Positions 18,801 to 26,757 of a DNA stretch of 59,944 nt are shown here, piece by piece. The translations under genes and the position numbers were made by a program. A model generated the notes under the pieces. The model made no database searches. It saw only the letters and a list, made by a program, of their open reading frames with translations, and was not told the DNA's origin. Origin of the DNA: Verrucomicrobiota bacterium (GTDB lineage: Bacteria > Verrucomicrobiota > Verrucomicrobiia > Limisphaerales > JAHDYP01); contig JAHDYP010000021.1 of assembly GCA_023383055.1 (NCBI GenBank), positions 1 to 59,944 on the forward strand, in the 5' to 3' direction. The number at the start of each line of letters is the position of its first letter. Within the stretch, counting starts at the first letter, position 1.

Positions 18801-18904
18801 GAGACTTCGAGTACCATGTCAAGGTGGTGCCGGAGCGAGGCAGCACGCTGTATTTCCCGGCGACCGCGCCGAAGCATAATCAGACGGTCGTGATGCTGGA
18901 GTGA
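15836..18904 (+). CDS. Large secreted glycosidase-like protein with malectin domain
   Basis: Start at ATG 15836 (MNCEELGRWIGAAMISIACG), giving a signal peptide and 1022 residues; the upstream in-frame ATG adds an unlikely leader. Residues ~30-160 resemble the alpha/beta N-terminal domain of GH67/GH20-type enzymes (AAREVRRYWYVRTGQLLPVV, DCGTLYGAYRLAEHMGVRYY). Residues ~175-560 look like a TIM-barrel (KLGMNFIGLHTYPEK, YYWFWTPETWTW). Residues ~567-690 form a malectin carbohydrate-binding domain (YRLALPRGAYRVTLKFCEPHYQ is its typical strand pattern). A helical region and a C-terminal beta domain follow. Probably acts on uronate- or hexose-containing polysaccharide; the exact GH family is not settled. 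A G-rich stretch at 16850-16905 codes for a low-complexity insert. Confidence 0.8.
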   Translation: MNCEELGRWIGAAMISIACGWAGNSLSSAEAMKPDAIVMAAEASGLERLAAREVRRYWYVRTGQLLPVVRVDDAAAVPGNAIVIGRGDRPWVGRLLAEGEGKGLLERLAPEGYWLKTMRSKGRSVLLVAGGSDCGTLYGAYRLAEHMGVRYYLHGDVVSDQPMKRSLPVLDEERAPSFALRGIQPFHDFPEGPDWWNRDDYLAVIGQLPKLGMNFIGLHTYPEKGPNAEPTVWIGVPEQVGRDGRVGYSYPASYQNTLRGNWGYRAKRTGDFVFGAAELFERDDYGGEVMWGHMPEPSTAEGFNEVFNRTGELLREAFGWAGAVGVRTWVGPEPPLTVREGGRDGLGGDPGAGDKAVAGVEPENWRERELNALTDRGVIERLYEGIYRRAALAYAPDYYWFWTPETWTWEGTKEEQVKKTLEDLAVAIEVHRRLKPGFELATCGWVLGPQQDRALFDKVLPKEVAVSCINREVGKTPVDRGFADVSGRGKWAIPWLEDDPALTSPQLWAGRMRRDAADALRYGCDGLLGIHWRTRVLGPAVGALAQAAWDQSGWATADAGEVESGGAGAIGGKTAQFGDRAIADTEEDPLYQSVRYGMTGYRLALPRGAYRVTLKFCEPHYQETGKRVFDVRVQGQTMVEGLDIFARVGQDRALDLSVERVEVNTGSLEFEFVARTEFPSLAAIVAESGGLARKINCGGPVYRDYEADAELNGDGATVPAVSDFYEDWAVHEFGERAGRMAGEIFARLDGRVPRASDWIEGPGGIRPDARPWAEVSEQYGFVDEFEGLRPRVEGAGARSRYDYWLSTFKYARAMGRLNCTWGLLTNAMGRVRAVEGETARRLMAAEEVLPLRRQLVRELGEVYEHLLATVSNPGELGTVANWEQHILPDLLEKPGRELEELLGGALSDDAQPAREYAGPKRLVVPTVRTALRSGEPLRLRVVILGEPQPRQAALRWRWLGKRKYQEVALRRVARAVYSAEVPSESFRGGDFEYHVKVVPERGSTLYFPATAPKHNQTVVMLE

Positions 18905-18929
18905 GGAAGCGGTTCGCGTCGACGGTCGG

Positions 18930-21227
18930 TCAGTTGGCTGGAGCCGGGGTTGTGTTAGTGCTTGCGGGAGCCGGGTTGGCGGCCGGCGTGGAAGACGGTT
19001 CCGAGGTGGTTTGCTCCTGTTTCTTGAGGTAAGGGGACTTTGGCAGGGAGGGTAGGTACTTGTTCAGCAGGCCGAAGTACCAAAGGCCGCCGATCGCGAC
19101 GACGAGAATCAGGAACGCGATCAGCCAGTTCCGGCCGGATTTCTTTTCGGCGAAAGGATCCGAGAGATTGCGTTGGGAATTGGGTGGCAGTTTGGCGATG
19201 CCGGTGAGCGAGGCGCCGAACGGGAGGTTGATTTTGGCGCGGGCATTCACGGCCCAGCCATTCGCATCCAGGATGGGGCCGAGGTTGCGTTGCCGCAATT
19301 TGAGCCAGGCAAGGATCATGGAGGGGCCGGAGATGAGGAGCATGATGCCGATTATGGCGAGGGGCATCTGCCACCAAACCAGTTTGCCGAAGGCACCGAG
19401 AAGGCCGGCGAGGGCGCCGCCGATGGCACCGATGGCGAGGCCGATGGCGGCAAAGATGCCGGCGAATTTGGCGACATCGAAGGCTTCCTTCTTGGTTGGG
19501 CCGGTTTTGGCGGGGTCCGTGGGCGCGGCGGTGGCGGCGGCGACGACTTTGGCCTCGGCGGAATCCTGGACGGCCTTTTCGCGGGCGGAGGCGAGTTTCT
19601 CGGCCTGGGACTCGATGAGGCGGATGAACTTTTTGTAGGGGGACCAGAAGGCTTGTCGGATGCTGATGGGTTGTTCGACGACTTTGGTGATGGTGGCATT
19701 CCAATCCTGGCCGTGGCGGTCATAGAAAATGCCGTTGCGGCCGACCATGAGGTTGTCGGAGTCCCCATTGGTGAAGGCGGCGGCGATGGTCATTTTCTCG
19801 GGCGATCCTTTACGGGTGAGATCGCAATAGGCGAGGTAGGTGCGGCTGAGTCCGGCGAGGGCGGCGTGTTTGCCGGCGTCGTCAACGCGGAGGCAGAGTT
19901 CGCAACTGCGCCGGTCGAGATAAAGGGTGCCGGCCTGGAACACGGCTTTGCGTTCGCGGCCGTAGAAATCCCGGAAGGCGACGAAGTTGTTGAGCAGGCG
20001 GTAGAGGTCGCGGTGGAAGCGGAGGAGTTTATCGACCGAAGCGATGGCGTTGGATTGGGGTTCGAGGGCTTTATCACTGGCGATGAGGGCGGTGATCGAT
20101 TTGTGGGCCGGGCTGGCGAGGATTTCCTGGAGGCGGGTCGGACCGAGTTTTTCGACGGTGGCGCCGGCTTTGGCGGCGGCCCAGGTTTCGTAAGGACTCA
20201 ACTTCGCCACCAGGGTCGACCAGTCGGCTTCGGTGAGGGTAGATCGATCGTCGAGGAGCGGTTTAACGACGGTGGCACGGAAGGTGGCGAGGGTGGCGGC
20301 CCAGGCGGGATTGACGCCTTCTTTGAGCGGCAGGGCCTTGTCCGGTTCGATGCGGGCAAGGGGGAATCCGGCGATTTCGCTGGTGGTGATGGTGAGGTCT
20401 TTGGCGGCGAGGGCGAGGAATTCCTTTTCCTCACGGTTGAGGGCGGCGAGGGCGCGGGAATCGAAGGCGGCGAGGCGGCAGCGGGCGAAGAAATCGTTGA
20501 TTTTGACGGCGAGGGATTTGACGGTGGCGCTGGCGGCGGCGGTGGCGTCGCCGAGAGGGAGGATCGATTTGTCGCTGAGGGCTTTCTGGTGCCAGGCGCA
20601 ATAGGCCTGGGCATCGGCGAAGAACTGATCGGTCTTGGCCTGGTTAACGCCGGGTTTTCCGCTGCGGTCGGTTTCAGCGCCGAGGCAGTCGATGATGTTC
20701 TGGATGACCGTTTTCAGGGAGGCGTCGTCCGTGGCGTCGGCGGGGACGATTCCGTCGCCGTTGAGTTTGGTTTGGGCGAAGATCCGGGTGGTGTCAGCGG
20801 TGTCGCTCAGGCTGATGGATTGGGCGTCGGGTTTGCCGAGGTTGGCGAGGATTTGGCGGGCGGAGGCGAGGATCCGGGTGCCTTCCGGTGAATTGACATT
20901 GATAGCCTGAAGCGGCAATTCAGCGGACTCCTTGAGCAGTTCATCCGGGTCATTCAGCAGGCTGCCGGCCCATTTGACGGCGGCGATGATTTCAGGCACG
21001 CGGATGTGACCATCCTTGTCGGTGTCGATCAGGTCGAGGGTTTGGGGATCGAATTCGAGGCCGCGGGTGGGGCAACTGAGTGCGACCCAGAGTTTCTGGT
21101 CGAGTTGGTCCAGGGCGAGGAGATCCCGGCCGGAGGTGAGGTTAACCTGGTCGAAGCCGCCGATGCGAAAGAACTGCCAACGATGTGAGTTAGTGGCCGA
21201 TCCGGCACCGAGTGAATGATCGTTCAT
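18930..21227 (-). CDS. Membrane protein with N-terminal EF-hand
   Basis: 765 residues. A canonical 12-residue EF-hand loop is visible at residues 68-79 (DTDKDGHIRVPE: Asp68, Asp70, Asp72, Gly73, Ile75, Glu79), and a weaker NGDG-type loop near residue 160. A long helical, mainly soluble domain follows, then two or three transmembrane helices (about 590-650) and another at about 715, with a Lys/Pro/Thr-rich tail. No catalytic motif seen. A calcium-responsive envelope protein is plausible, but I do not recognise the family. Convergent with the malectin gene, 25 bp apart. Confidence 0.8.
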   Translation of the reverse strand: MNDHSLGAGSATNSHRWQFFRIGGFDQVNLTSGRDLLALDQLDQKLWVALSCPTRGLEFDPQTLDLIDTDKDGHIRVPEIIAAVKWAGSLLNDPDELLKESAELPLQAINVNSPEGTRILASARQILANLGKPDAQSISLSDTADTTRIFAQTKLNGDGIVPADATDDASLKTVIQNIIDCLGAETDRSGKPGVNQAKTDQFFADAQAYCAWHQKALSDKSILPLGDATAAASATVKSLAVKINDFFARCRLAAFDSRALAALNREEKEFLALAAKDLTITTSEIAGFPLARIEPDKALPLKEGVNPAWAATLATFRATVVKPLLDDRSTLTEADWSTLVAKLSPYETWAAAKAGATVEKLGPTRLQEILASPAHKSITALIASDKALEPQSNAIASVDKLLRFHRDLYRLLNNFVAFRDFYGRERKAVFQAGTLYLDRRSCELCLRVDDAGKHAALAGLSRTYLAYCDLTRKGSPEKMTIAAAFTNGDSDNLMVGRNGIFYDRHGQDWNATITKVVEQPISIRQAFWSPYKKFIRLIESQAEKLASAREKAVQDSAEAKVVAAATAAPTDPAKTGPTKKEAFDVAKFAGIFAAIGLAIGAIGGALAGLLGAFGKLVWWQMPLAIIGIMLLISGPSMILAWLKLRQRNLGPILDANGWAVNARAKINLPFGASLTGIAKLPPNSQRNLSDPFAEKKSGRNWLIAFLILVVAIGGLWYFGLLNKYLPSLPKSPYLKKQEQTTSEPSSTPAANPAPASTNTTPAPAN

Positions 21228-21532
21228 GACGAGTTTGGGTAAGTGATGCGGTTTTGGGTCTTGATGCTCCGGGCCGGCATGTCGCTCAGTTGTTTAGTAT
21301 ACCGACTTGCGGGGTCGAAGTTAGCGTGGGTGATGAGGGCGTCAAGTCCGGTTGCCGAGAGGGATGAGCCATGGGACCGCCGCCTGACCGCCGCGTTGAC
21401 GCGTTGACGAACGGGCTGAAATCGGGCTTGCCAAGGATGGGCCGGATGGTAGGCTCGCGCCTCTTTTGGTATTGGGCTGCGGGGTTGGTTTGGCTGAGCG
21501 GCAGTGTGGGCGTTGGAATGGAATGTTTTCTT
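21228..21532. other. Intergenic region upstream of rpsP
   Basis: 305 bp between the divergent EF-hand gene and rpsP. An in-frame extension of rpsP reaches 21371 but has no ribosomal-protein sequence. This region must hold the rpsP operon promoter and leader; I could not single out a -35/-10 pair or a known leader RNA. Confidence 0.5.
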
Positions 21533-21811
21533 ATGGCAGTAAAAATACGATTGAAGCGCATCGGAGCGAAGAATCACCCGGTATACCGAGTGGTGGTGGC
21601 TGATGGACGTAGTCCGCGGGATGGCCGGTTTATCGAGGAGTTGGGGACCTATGATCCGCAGAAGTCGGGCCGGGAGAACTACACGCTGGACTACGCACGG
21701 GCGAGTTATTGGTTGAGCAAGGGAGCGCAGCCGTCGGAGACGGTGGCGAGTTTGATCAAGCGCGCCAGCAAGGTTCAACCTGTTGTGGTGGAGACTGTTG
21801 CGGCAAGCTAA
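21533..21811 (+). CDS. rpsP: 30S ribosomal protein S16
   Basis: 92 residues from ATG 21533 ([24 protein letters not shown]), the invariant start of bS16; the longer frame back to 21371 is leader. The sequence [15 protein letters not shown]...[27 protein letters not shown] covers the whole family. First gene of rpsP-khpA-trmD-rplS; khpA begins 13 bp downstream. Confidence 0.98.
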   Translation: MAVKIRLKRIGAKNHPVYRVVVADGRSPRDGRFIEELGTYDPQKSGRENYTLDYARASYWLSKGAQPSETVASLIKRASKVQPVVVETVAAS

Positions 21812-21824
21812 TGGTGGCGAGAGC

Positions 21825-22070
21825 ATGCAAGCCTTTCTCGAGTACGTGGTAAAGGGTTTGGTGGATCGGCCCGACGCCGTGAGTGTGGCTGTGCAGGAAC
21901 GCGCCGGGACAACGCTGTATGAATTGCGCGTACATCCCACCGATGCCGGCAAGGTGATCGGGAAGCAGGGGGCTACGATCCACGCCATACGCGCGTTGTT
22001 GCAGGCGGGGGCCGCCAAGAAGGGTTTGCGGTGCGCGATGGAGTTGGTCGAAGAACGAGTGGAACGTTGA
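21825..22070 (+). CDS. khpA: KH-domain RNA-binding protein KhpA
   Basis: 81 residues from ATG 21825 (MQAFLEYVVKGLVDRPDAVS). The single KH domain shows GKVIGKQGATIHAIRALLQ, containing the GxxG loop (Gly-Lys-Gln-Gly). The gene lies in its usual place between rpsP and trmD. KhpA binds RNA with KhpB (Jag) in other bacteria, affecting cell elongation and sRNA. rimM, normally adjacent, is absent here. Confidence 0.95.
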   Translation: MQAFLEYVVKGLVDRPDAVSVAVQERAGTTLYELRVHPTDAGKVIGKQGATIHAIRALLQAGAAKKGLRCAMELVEERVER

Positions 22071-22106
22071 GCCACCGGGTGGACTTCGGGAGTATGGACC
22101 GCGGGA

Positions 22107-22811
22107 ATGAAGATCGACGTTCTCACGTTGTTTCCCGGGATGTTCGCGGGGCCGCTGGATGAGAGCATAGTTCAACGGGCGCGGGAGACGGGGCGATTGA
22201 CGTTGGCGGTTCACAACCTGCGCGATTACACCCATGACCGTCATCGGACGGTGGATGACAAGCCGTTTGGCGGCGGGCCGGGAATGCTGCTGAAGCCGGA
22301 ACCGGTCTTCGAGGCGGTGGAGCATCTGGCCGGCGAGCGGACGCGGACGGTGTTGCTGGCACCGACGGGGCGCAGGTTGAGCCAGGCGATGGTGCAGGAA
22401 CTTGCGAAAGAAGAGCACATTTTGTTGGTGTGCGGGAGTTATGAAGGTTTTGACGAGCGGATCCGGCAGGCCGTGGCCGACGATGAGATATCAATTGGCG
22501 ATTACGTGCTGACGAACGGGGCCTTGCCGGCGATGGTTGTGATTGACGCGGTGGCGCGGCTGTTGCCGGGGGTATTGGGTGACGAGACCAGTGCGGCGGA
22601 TGAGTCGTTCAGCCGGGGGTTGCTTGAATACCCGCAATACACTCGGCCGGCGGAATATCGGGGTCTGAGGGTGCCTGAAGTGTTGTTGTCGGGCAACCAC
22701 GCGGCGATCGCCCGGTGGCGGGCCGAGCAGGCCCGGAAGCGGACTTTGGAGCGGCGGCCGGACCTGACGGGGTCGGATTTGACCGGGGCGGAAGCTGCGG
22801 CGGAAGAATGA
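22107..22811 (+). CDS. trmD: tRNA (guanine37-N1)-methyltransferase
   Basis: 234 residues. It starts [20 protein letters not shown]. The SPOUT trefoil-knot motifs are present: [36 protein letters not shown], and [21 protein letters not shown] with the catalytic Asp region. The C-terminal [15 protein letters not shown] and [17 protein letters not shown] are also invariant. It methylates G37 of tRNAs to prevent +1 frameshifting. It is followed after 4 bp by rplS. Confidence 0.98.
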   Translation: MKIDVLTLFPGMFAGPLDESIVQRARETGRLTLAVHNLRDYTHDRHRTVDDKPFGGGPGMLLKPEPVFEAVEHLAGERTRTVLLAPTGRRLSQAMVQELAKEEHILLVCGSYEGFDERIRQAVADDEISIGDYVLTNGALPAMVVIDAVARLLPGVLGDETSAADESFSRGLLEYPQYTRPAEYRGLRVPEVLLSGNHAAIARWRAEQARKRTLERRPDLTGSDLTGAEAAAEE

Positions 22812-22815
22812 TTTT

Positions 22816-23184
22816 ATGAACCAGGCATTACTCGACAAGATTGAATCGGAGCAGTATCGCAAGGACACGGTGGATTTTGCGGTGGGCGACAGCGTTCGTG
22901 TGCACACGAAGGTTGTGGAAGGCGAGAAGGAGCGTGTGCAGATATTCAGCGGGGTCGTCATTGGCCGGCGGGGTCATGGGCTGAACGCGACGTTCACGGT
23001 GCGCCGGATCAGCTATGGCGAAGGTGTGGAACGGGTCTTCCCGCTGCATTCGCCCCGAATTGACAAAGTCGAGGTCGAACGGCGCGGCATGGTGCGCCGG
23101 GCGAAGTTGACCTATTTGCGGAAGCGGATCGGCAAGGCGGCGGTGGCCGTGAAGGAGAGGAGCCAGGCCTCCGCGCGGGGTTAG
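22816..23184 (+). CDS. rplS: 50S ribosomal protein L19
   Basis: 122 residues. Typical bL19 features: [62 protein letters not shown] and a basic C-terminus [13 protein letters not shown]. Last gene of the rpsP operon. Confidence 0.98.
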   Translation: MNQALLDKIESEQYRKDTVDFAVGDSVRVHTKVVEGEKERVQIFSGVVIGRRGHGLNATFTVRRISYGEGVERVFPLHSPRIDKVEVERRGMVRRAKLTYLRKRIGKAAVAVKERSQASARG

Positions 23185-23334
23185 CGCGGCAGGGGGGGCT
23201 GATTCGTTGGCACAGGCTGGTTGAGTGGGGGATGCTGGCGCGGCGACCGGCATTGTGTCGTGCCATTGCTCTTGTCATTTCTCGTTGCCTCGATTCCGAT
23301 TCCCGTTTGAACCTTAAGAACCCGGGCTGAAGGT

Positions 23335-23975
23335 ATGCGTTGCATTGTCACGGCTGGGCCGACCGCCGAACCGCTGGACGAGGTGCGGCGGTTGACGAAT
23401 GCCTCGACCGGGAGGCTGGCGACGGGTTTAGGTGAGTATCTGGTGGGCAAGGGTTGCCGGGTCACGCTGCTTCGGAGTCGTCTGGCTACGGTTCACTCCG
23501 CGATTGAGTTTTCCGGCGTGTGCGAGTTCACCACGAGCGTGGATTTGCGGGCGTGTCTGGCGGCATTAGCCGGCGAGGAGGTGGATGCCGTGTTTCATGT
23601 GGCCGCGGTGAGTGATTTTACTTTTGGCCGCGTGTATGACCGGGGTGCTCCGGGTTGGCTGGTGGAGCGGCAGGACCGGAAGCTGGACACGTCGGATCGC
23701 GACCTGGTGGTGGAGTTGAGGCCGACAGCGAAGTTGATTGCCGGGCTTGGCGGGTGGGTTGGAAGTACGAGCTGGATGGGACTCGGGGGCAGGCGATAGA
23801 GACGGCATCCGCCCAGATCCGGCGCTACGGAACCCACGCGTGTGTTGTGAACGGGCTAGCCTATGGGACGGGGTATGGGCTGGTGACCGGTGACCGGGAT
23901 TGCCGGCATTACGAGGTGCCGACGACTTTGTACGAGGGGCTGTGGGAATCGGCCGGGCGGTTTCTGGCAAGTTAG
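23335..23975 (+). pseudogene. CoaB-like phosphopantothenate-cysteine ligase domain, frameshifted
   Basis: The first frame (23335-23799) encodes a CoaB/DFP domain: MRCIVTAGPTAEPLDEVRRL, TNASTGRLATGLGEYL, AVFHVAAVSDF and LRPTAKLIAGLG. It then loses sense at about 23752 and stops at TAG 23797. The rest continues in another frame: VGWKYELDGTRGQAIETASA, CVVNGLAYGTGYGLV, ending at TAG 23973. The change of frame falls in a G/T run (GGCGGGTGGGTTGG, 23749-23762). The loop between GLGGW and VGWKYE also looks several residues short, consistent with a deletion of 3n+1 bases. A sequencing error, a real mutation or recoding could explain it. No CoaC domain is present, so this was a stand-alone CoaB. Confidence 0.8.
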
Positions 23976-24721
23976 CGCCGGGCGGCGCGGGCAAAGGCGA
24001 TGGAGTCGCGGTAACGTTTGTTGTCGGCACGAATCCTGGAGATCAGGGTGCGGCCGATGGCGTTGAGGAAAGGGGCCGCCAGTTCGGGCACATCCTGAAC
24101 GAGTTTCTGGAAGGCGGCGGTGGAGATCTTGAGGAGGAGACAATCGATGGTGGCGACGACGTCGGCGGAGCGGGGGCCATGATCGAAGAGGGCGACTTCC
24201 CCGAAGAACTCACCGGCGGAGAGGGTGGCGAGGATGGAATCCTTGCCGGCGATGGTGAGGCGGACGTGGACTTCACCTTCAAGCAGGAGATACATGGCGT
24301 CGCCCGGGCTGCCTTCCTTGACGATTTTCTCCCACTGTTTGGCTTCCACGGCTTCCATGAGGTCGAGGAACCGCTTCAGTTGTGCGTCAGTGAGGCCGGC
24401 GAGGATCTTGACGCGGCGCAAGGTGGCGGGCTTTACGGTGAGGGCAGGGCCGGGGGCGTGGGCGAGAGAGAGCGGTTTTCCGGCCGGAGCCGGAGCATTG
24501 CCGGGATGGAAGAACATCTGGAGCTCGCTGATCTTCTGCGCGGTTTGCCAGTGATTGTCGGCCTGGAGATAGACCCAGGTATTGGGGGTGACGCGTTCGT
24601 CTTTGACCCATGCGATCAAGGTGGGCAGATCCACGGGGCCGTAGACCACGTTGTCGACGCCCCAGATCTTATAGCCGGGAGTGTCGGCGTCGACGTCCAT
24701 GTACCATTTGGTATCTGACAT
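23972..24721 (-). CDS. GYF_2 plus cyclic-nucleotide-binding domain protein
   Basis: 249 residues. Residues ~5-72 form a GYF_2/DUF4339-type module (IWGVDNVVYGPVDLPTLIAWV, ending in the tryptophan-rich WVYLQADNHW). Residues ~105-225 are a cNMP-binding domain: ILAGLTDAQLKRFLDLM, SPGDAMYLLLEGEVHVRL and the phosphate-binding cassette GEFFGEVALFDHGPRSADVV. No HTH follows, so it is not a CRP-type regulator. Probably a cytoplasmic adaptor sensing a nucleotide. Its stop overlaps the end of the convergent coaB-like gene by 4 bp. Confidence 0.88.
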   Translation of the reverse strand: MSDTKWYMDVDADTPGYKIWGVDNVVYGPVDLPTLIAWVKDERVTPNTWVYLQADNHWQTAQKISELQMFFHPGNAPAPAGKPLSLAHAPGPALTVKPATLRRVKILAGLTDAQLKRFLDLMEAVEAKQWEKIVKEGSPGDAMYLLLEGEVHVRLTIAGKDSILATLSAGEFFGEVALFDHGPRSADVVATIDCLLLKISTAAFQKLVQDVPELAAPFLNAIGRTLISRIRADNKRYRDSIAFARAARR

Positions 24722-24748
24722 GATATTACAGGCGTGCGGATTAGGCGG

Positions 24749-24964
24749 TCAACAGTTCGGAGGCGGGGCTGGGTTCTTGGAAGCGGTTCGGCCCTGGCGC
24801 AGACCAGCCAGGGGTGTGGCGGTGGCAAACCAGAGCAGCGTGCCGGTGAGCATGAGGTTTTTCATGGCCTGAGTCAGTCCGGCACCGGTGCCGAAGGCGA
24901 GGCACGGGGGAGCGATGACGAGGGCCAGGCCAAGCAGACTCAGCGAGAGGAGGAGCGTTTTCAC
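24749..24964 (-). CDS. Small membrane protein, 71 aa
   Basis: 71 residues with a signal-anchor-like N-terminus (MKTLLLSLSLLGLALVIAPP) and a second hydrophobic segment (NLMLTGTLLWFATATPLAGL). It sits between two minus-strand genes encoding a membrane and a cNMP-binding protein. Unrecognised; the hydrophobic pattern and the gene-free strand opposite support coding. Confidence 0.6.
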   Translation of the reverse strand: MKTLLLSLSLLGLALVIAPPCLAFGTGAGLTQAMKNLMLTGTLLWFATATPLAGLRQGRTASKNPAPPPNC

Positions 24965-24988
24965 AGGGTGGCAGCCTTCGGCCCGGGA

Positions 24989-25273
24989 TCAGCCCATGAC
25001 GCTGGCGAAAGCGCCGAACGCGAGCATCAGGAAGAACACGAGCACACCGAGGATGGCGAGGACGGTGGCGACGATGCCGCAGATCCGGCCGGCCTGAGTC
25101 AATCCCTCGCCGGTGGGATCCATCCGGCCACCTCGGATCTCGCTTAAATCGCCGTTGCCCATGATCCAGGCGGCGATGCCGAAAGGAAAACAGAGGACGA
25201 GGCCGAGGATTCCGAACACGAGGATGAGGACACCGCGGTGCGGTCGAAGCGAGGAGTTGAGTACAGGGTTCAT
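24989..25273 (-). CDS. DUF4190-like small membrane protein
   Basis: 94 residues from ATG 25273. Two transmembrane helices (about 15-38 and 65-92) flank a hydrophilic loop, MGNGDLSEIRGGRMDPTGEG. This 'membrane-NxDLxxIrxGrmdpxG-membrane' pattern is typical of DUF4190/CCC-motif proteins. Function unknown. It starts 3 bp downstream of the permease gene, so the two are likely co-transcribed. Confidence 0.75.
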   Translation of the reverse strand: MNPVLNSSLRPHRGVLILVFGILGLVLCFPFGIAAWIMGNGDLSEIRGGRMDPTGEGLTQAGRICGIVATVLAILGVLVFFLMLAFGAFASVMG

Positions 25274-25275
25274 GT

Positions 25276-26709
25276 TTAAGATACGCGGACAGGTTTGAGG
25301 TTTAGGGGACGTTGCACGAGGAGACTCAATGCGACATAGAAGATACCGGCCATAATCCAGCCGGGAAGAGCCAGAAAGTAGACTTGGACGCCCGCCAGCC
25401 AATTCAGCAGCGCACACACGAGCAGCGCAAGAAACCAGGCGCCGCCGGCGGCGAGGTTGAAACTGGACCGGGCATGTTCGGCGTAGTCGCTTTTGAGACC
25501 GAGGCGTTCGAGGAGGTAGAAATCGACGAAAATGATGGCCCCCATGGGCATCAGGATCGTCCCGTAGAGGCCGACGAAGTCGAGGAGTTTCATCGCCAGC
25601 GCCGGGAAGAGCGCGGCCAGGGTGGCGAGCCCGCCGGCGATCAGGGTGACCGTGAAGCGGGAAGATTTGGGGAGGATGGCCTGGAACGCCAGTCCGGCGC
25701 GGTAGATGGTGGGGTTGGCGGTTGTCCAACCGGCAACGATGACGCAGATGAGGCCGGCGATGCCGACCGCTTCATAGGCCATGGGGCCGGGCGCCACGGG
25801 GGGCGGGCCTGTGGGCGAGGTGTGGGTCCAACCCGAACGGGCCAGGAGGAGGGCGTACAGCAGCGAGGCGGAAATCCAGGCCATATAGTGGCCGACGAAC
25901 ATGCCGGCGGCGGAGCAGGCGCCGTACTGCCATTTGCGGGCGTAACGGAAGATGGTGAGGTCGGCCATGCCCATGTGCATGGCGGCGTTACAGAACCAGG
26001 CAAAGAACAGCACATGCCAGAAGGTGAACTTGACCCGGCCTGGCAGCGGTTCGCCGCCGGTCCAGATACGCTCGCCGGCGACGGACCAGAAATCACGGAG
26101 GGAGTGGACTCCCAATTGGGGCAGGGCGACCAGGCCGCAGGCGAGGAAGACGAGAATCATCCAGGGCGCGGCGACGTTGGCGACGCGGGCGACGGCATCA
26201 TAGCCCATGGCGGCGACCAGGGCGATGATGGCGCCCACGATCAGGACGGCGAGGACCCAGGTGACACTGTTGGGCAGCCAATCGTTGAGGCCGGGCATGG
26301 TCATGTTGAAGGGGACGCCGACAGCGGTGGCGGACACAGTGACCATGGCGCCGGCGAGGAAGCAGAAGAGGATGCCGTTGGCCAGGTTGTAGAGGGTGAC
26401 GAGCCGGACGCCGCAGATCTTTTCGAGTTTGTAGTAGAGCGTGAGCCGGACCCGGGTGGCAATGGGAGCGCAGACGAAGGTCCAGCAAGCGACGGCGAGA
26501 AGGTTGCCTACGAGCAATCCGACGAGGAGATCGAACACGCTGACGCCGGCGGCCAGGAAGAGGGGGCCGATCATGAACTCGGTGCCGGCGACATGTTCGC
26601 CGGCGTACATGCCGAGAAAACTCCGCACGCCCTTGAGCTTCTCGGGGGGCACCGGTTGGCGTTCGAACTCTTCGACGTGACTGGCGGGGTGCGTCTCGGA
26701 AGCGCTCAT
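25276..26709 (-). CDS. NCS1-family permease (purine/cytosine type)
   Basis: 477 residues with about twelve transmembrane helices. Family cues: the N-terminal soluble EFERQPVPPEKLKGVRSFLG, the first-helix GEHVAGTEFMIGPLFLAAG, DLTIFRYARKWQYG mid-protein and the conserved LLDFVGLYGTILMPMGAIIF in the C-terminal half. NCS1 proteins import nucleobases, hydantoins or thiamine precursors with Na+ or H+. No biosynthetic neighbour reveals the substrate. Divergence from bacterial CodB in the N-terminal helices makes the exact substrate uncertain. Confidence 0.88.
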   Translation of the reverse strand: MSASETHPASHVEEFERQPVPPEKLKGVRSFLGMYAGEHVAGTEFMIGPLFLAAGVSVFDLLVGLLVGNLLAVACWTFVCAPIATRVRLTLYYKLEKICGVRLVTLYNLANGILFCFLAGAMVTVSATAVGVPFNMTMPGLNDWLPNSVTWVLAVLIVGAIIALVAAMGYDAVARVANVAAPWMILVFLACGLVALPQLGVHSLRDFWSVAGERIWTGGEPLPGRVKFTFWHVLFFAWFCNAAMHMGMADLTIFRYARKWQYGACSAAGMFVGHYMAWISASLLYALLLARSGWTHTSPTGPPPVAPGPMAYEAVGIAGLICVIVAGWTTANPTIYRAGLAFQAILPKSSRFTVTLIAGGLATLAALFPALAMKLLDFVGLYGTILMPMGAIIFVDFYLLERLGLKSDYAEHARSSFNLAAGGAWFLALLVCALLNWLAGVQVYFLALPGWIMAGIFYVALSLLVQRPLNLKPVRVS

Positions 26710-26757
26710 GGATTGTGCCGCGAGTGGTGGGGAGGTTGTAGGCCGGGTGGGCCGTTG

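Noticed and set aside
19173..20891. Plus-strand open frame of 572 codons opposite the EF-hand protein gene
   Set aside because: Repetitive Gly/Glu/Val composition; the minus-strand product has structured domains, an EF-hand and transmembrane helices.
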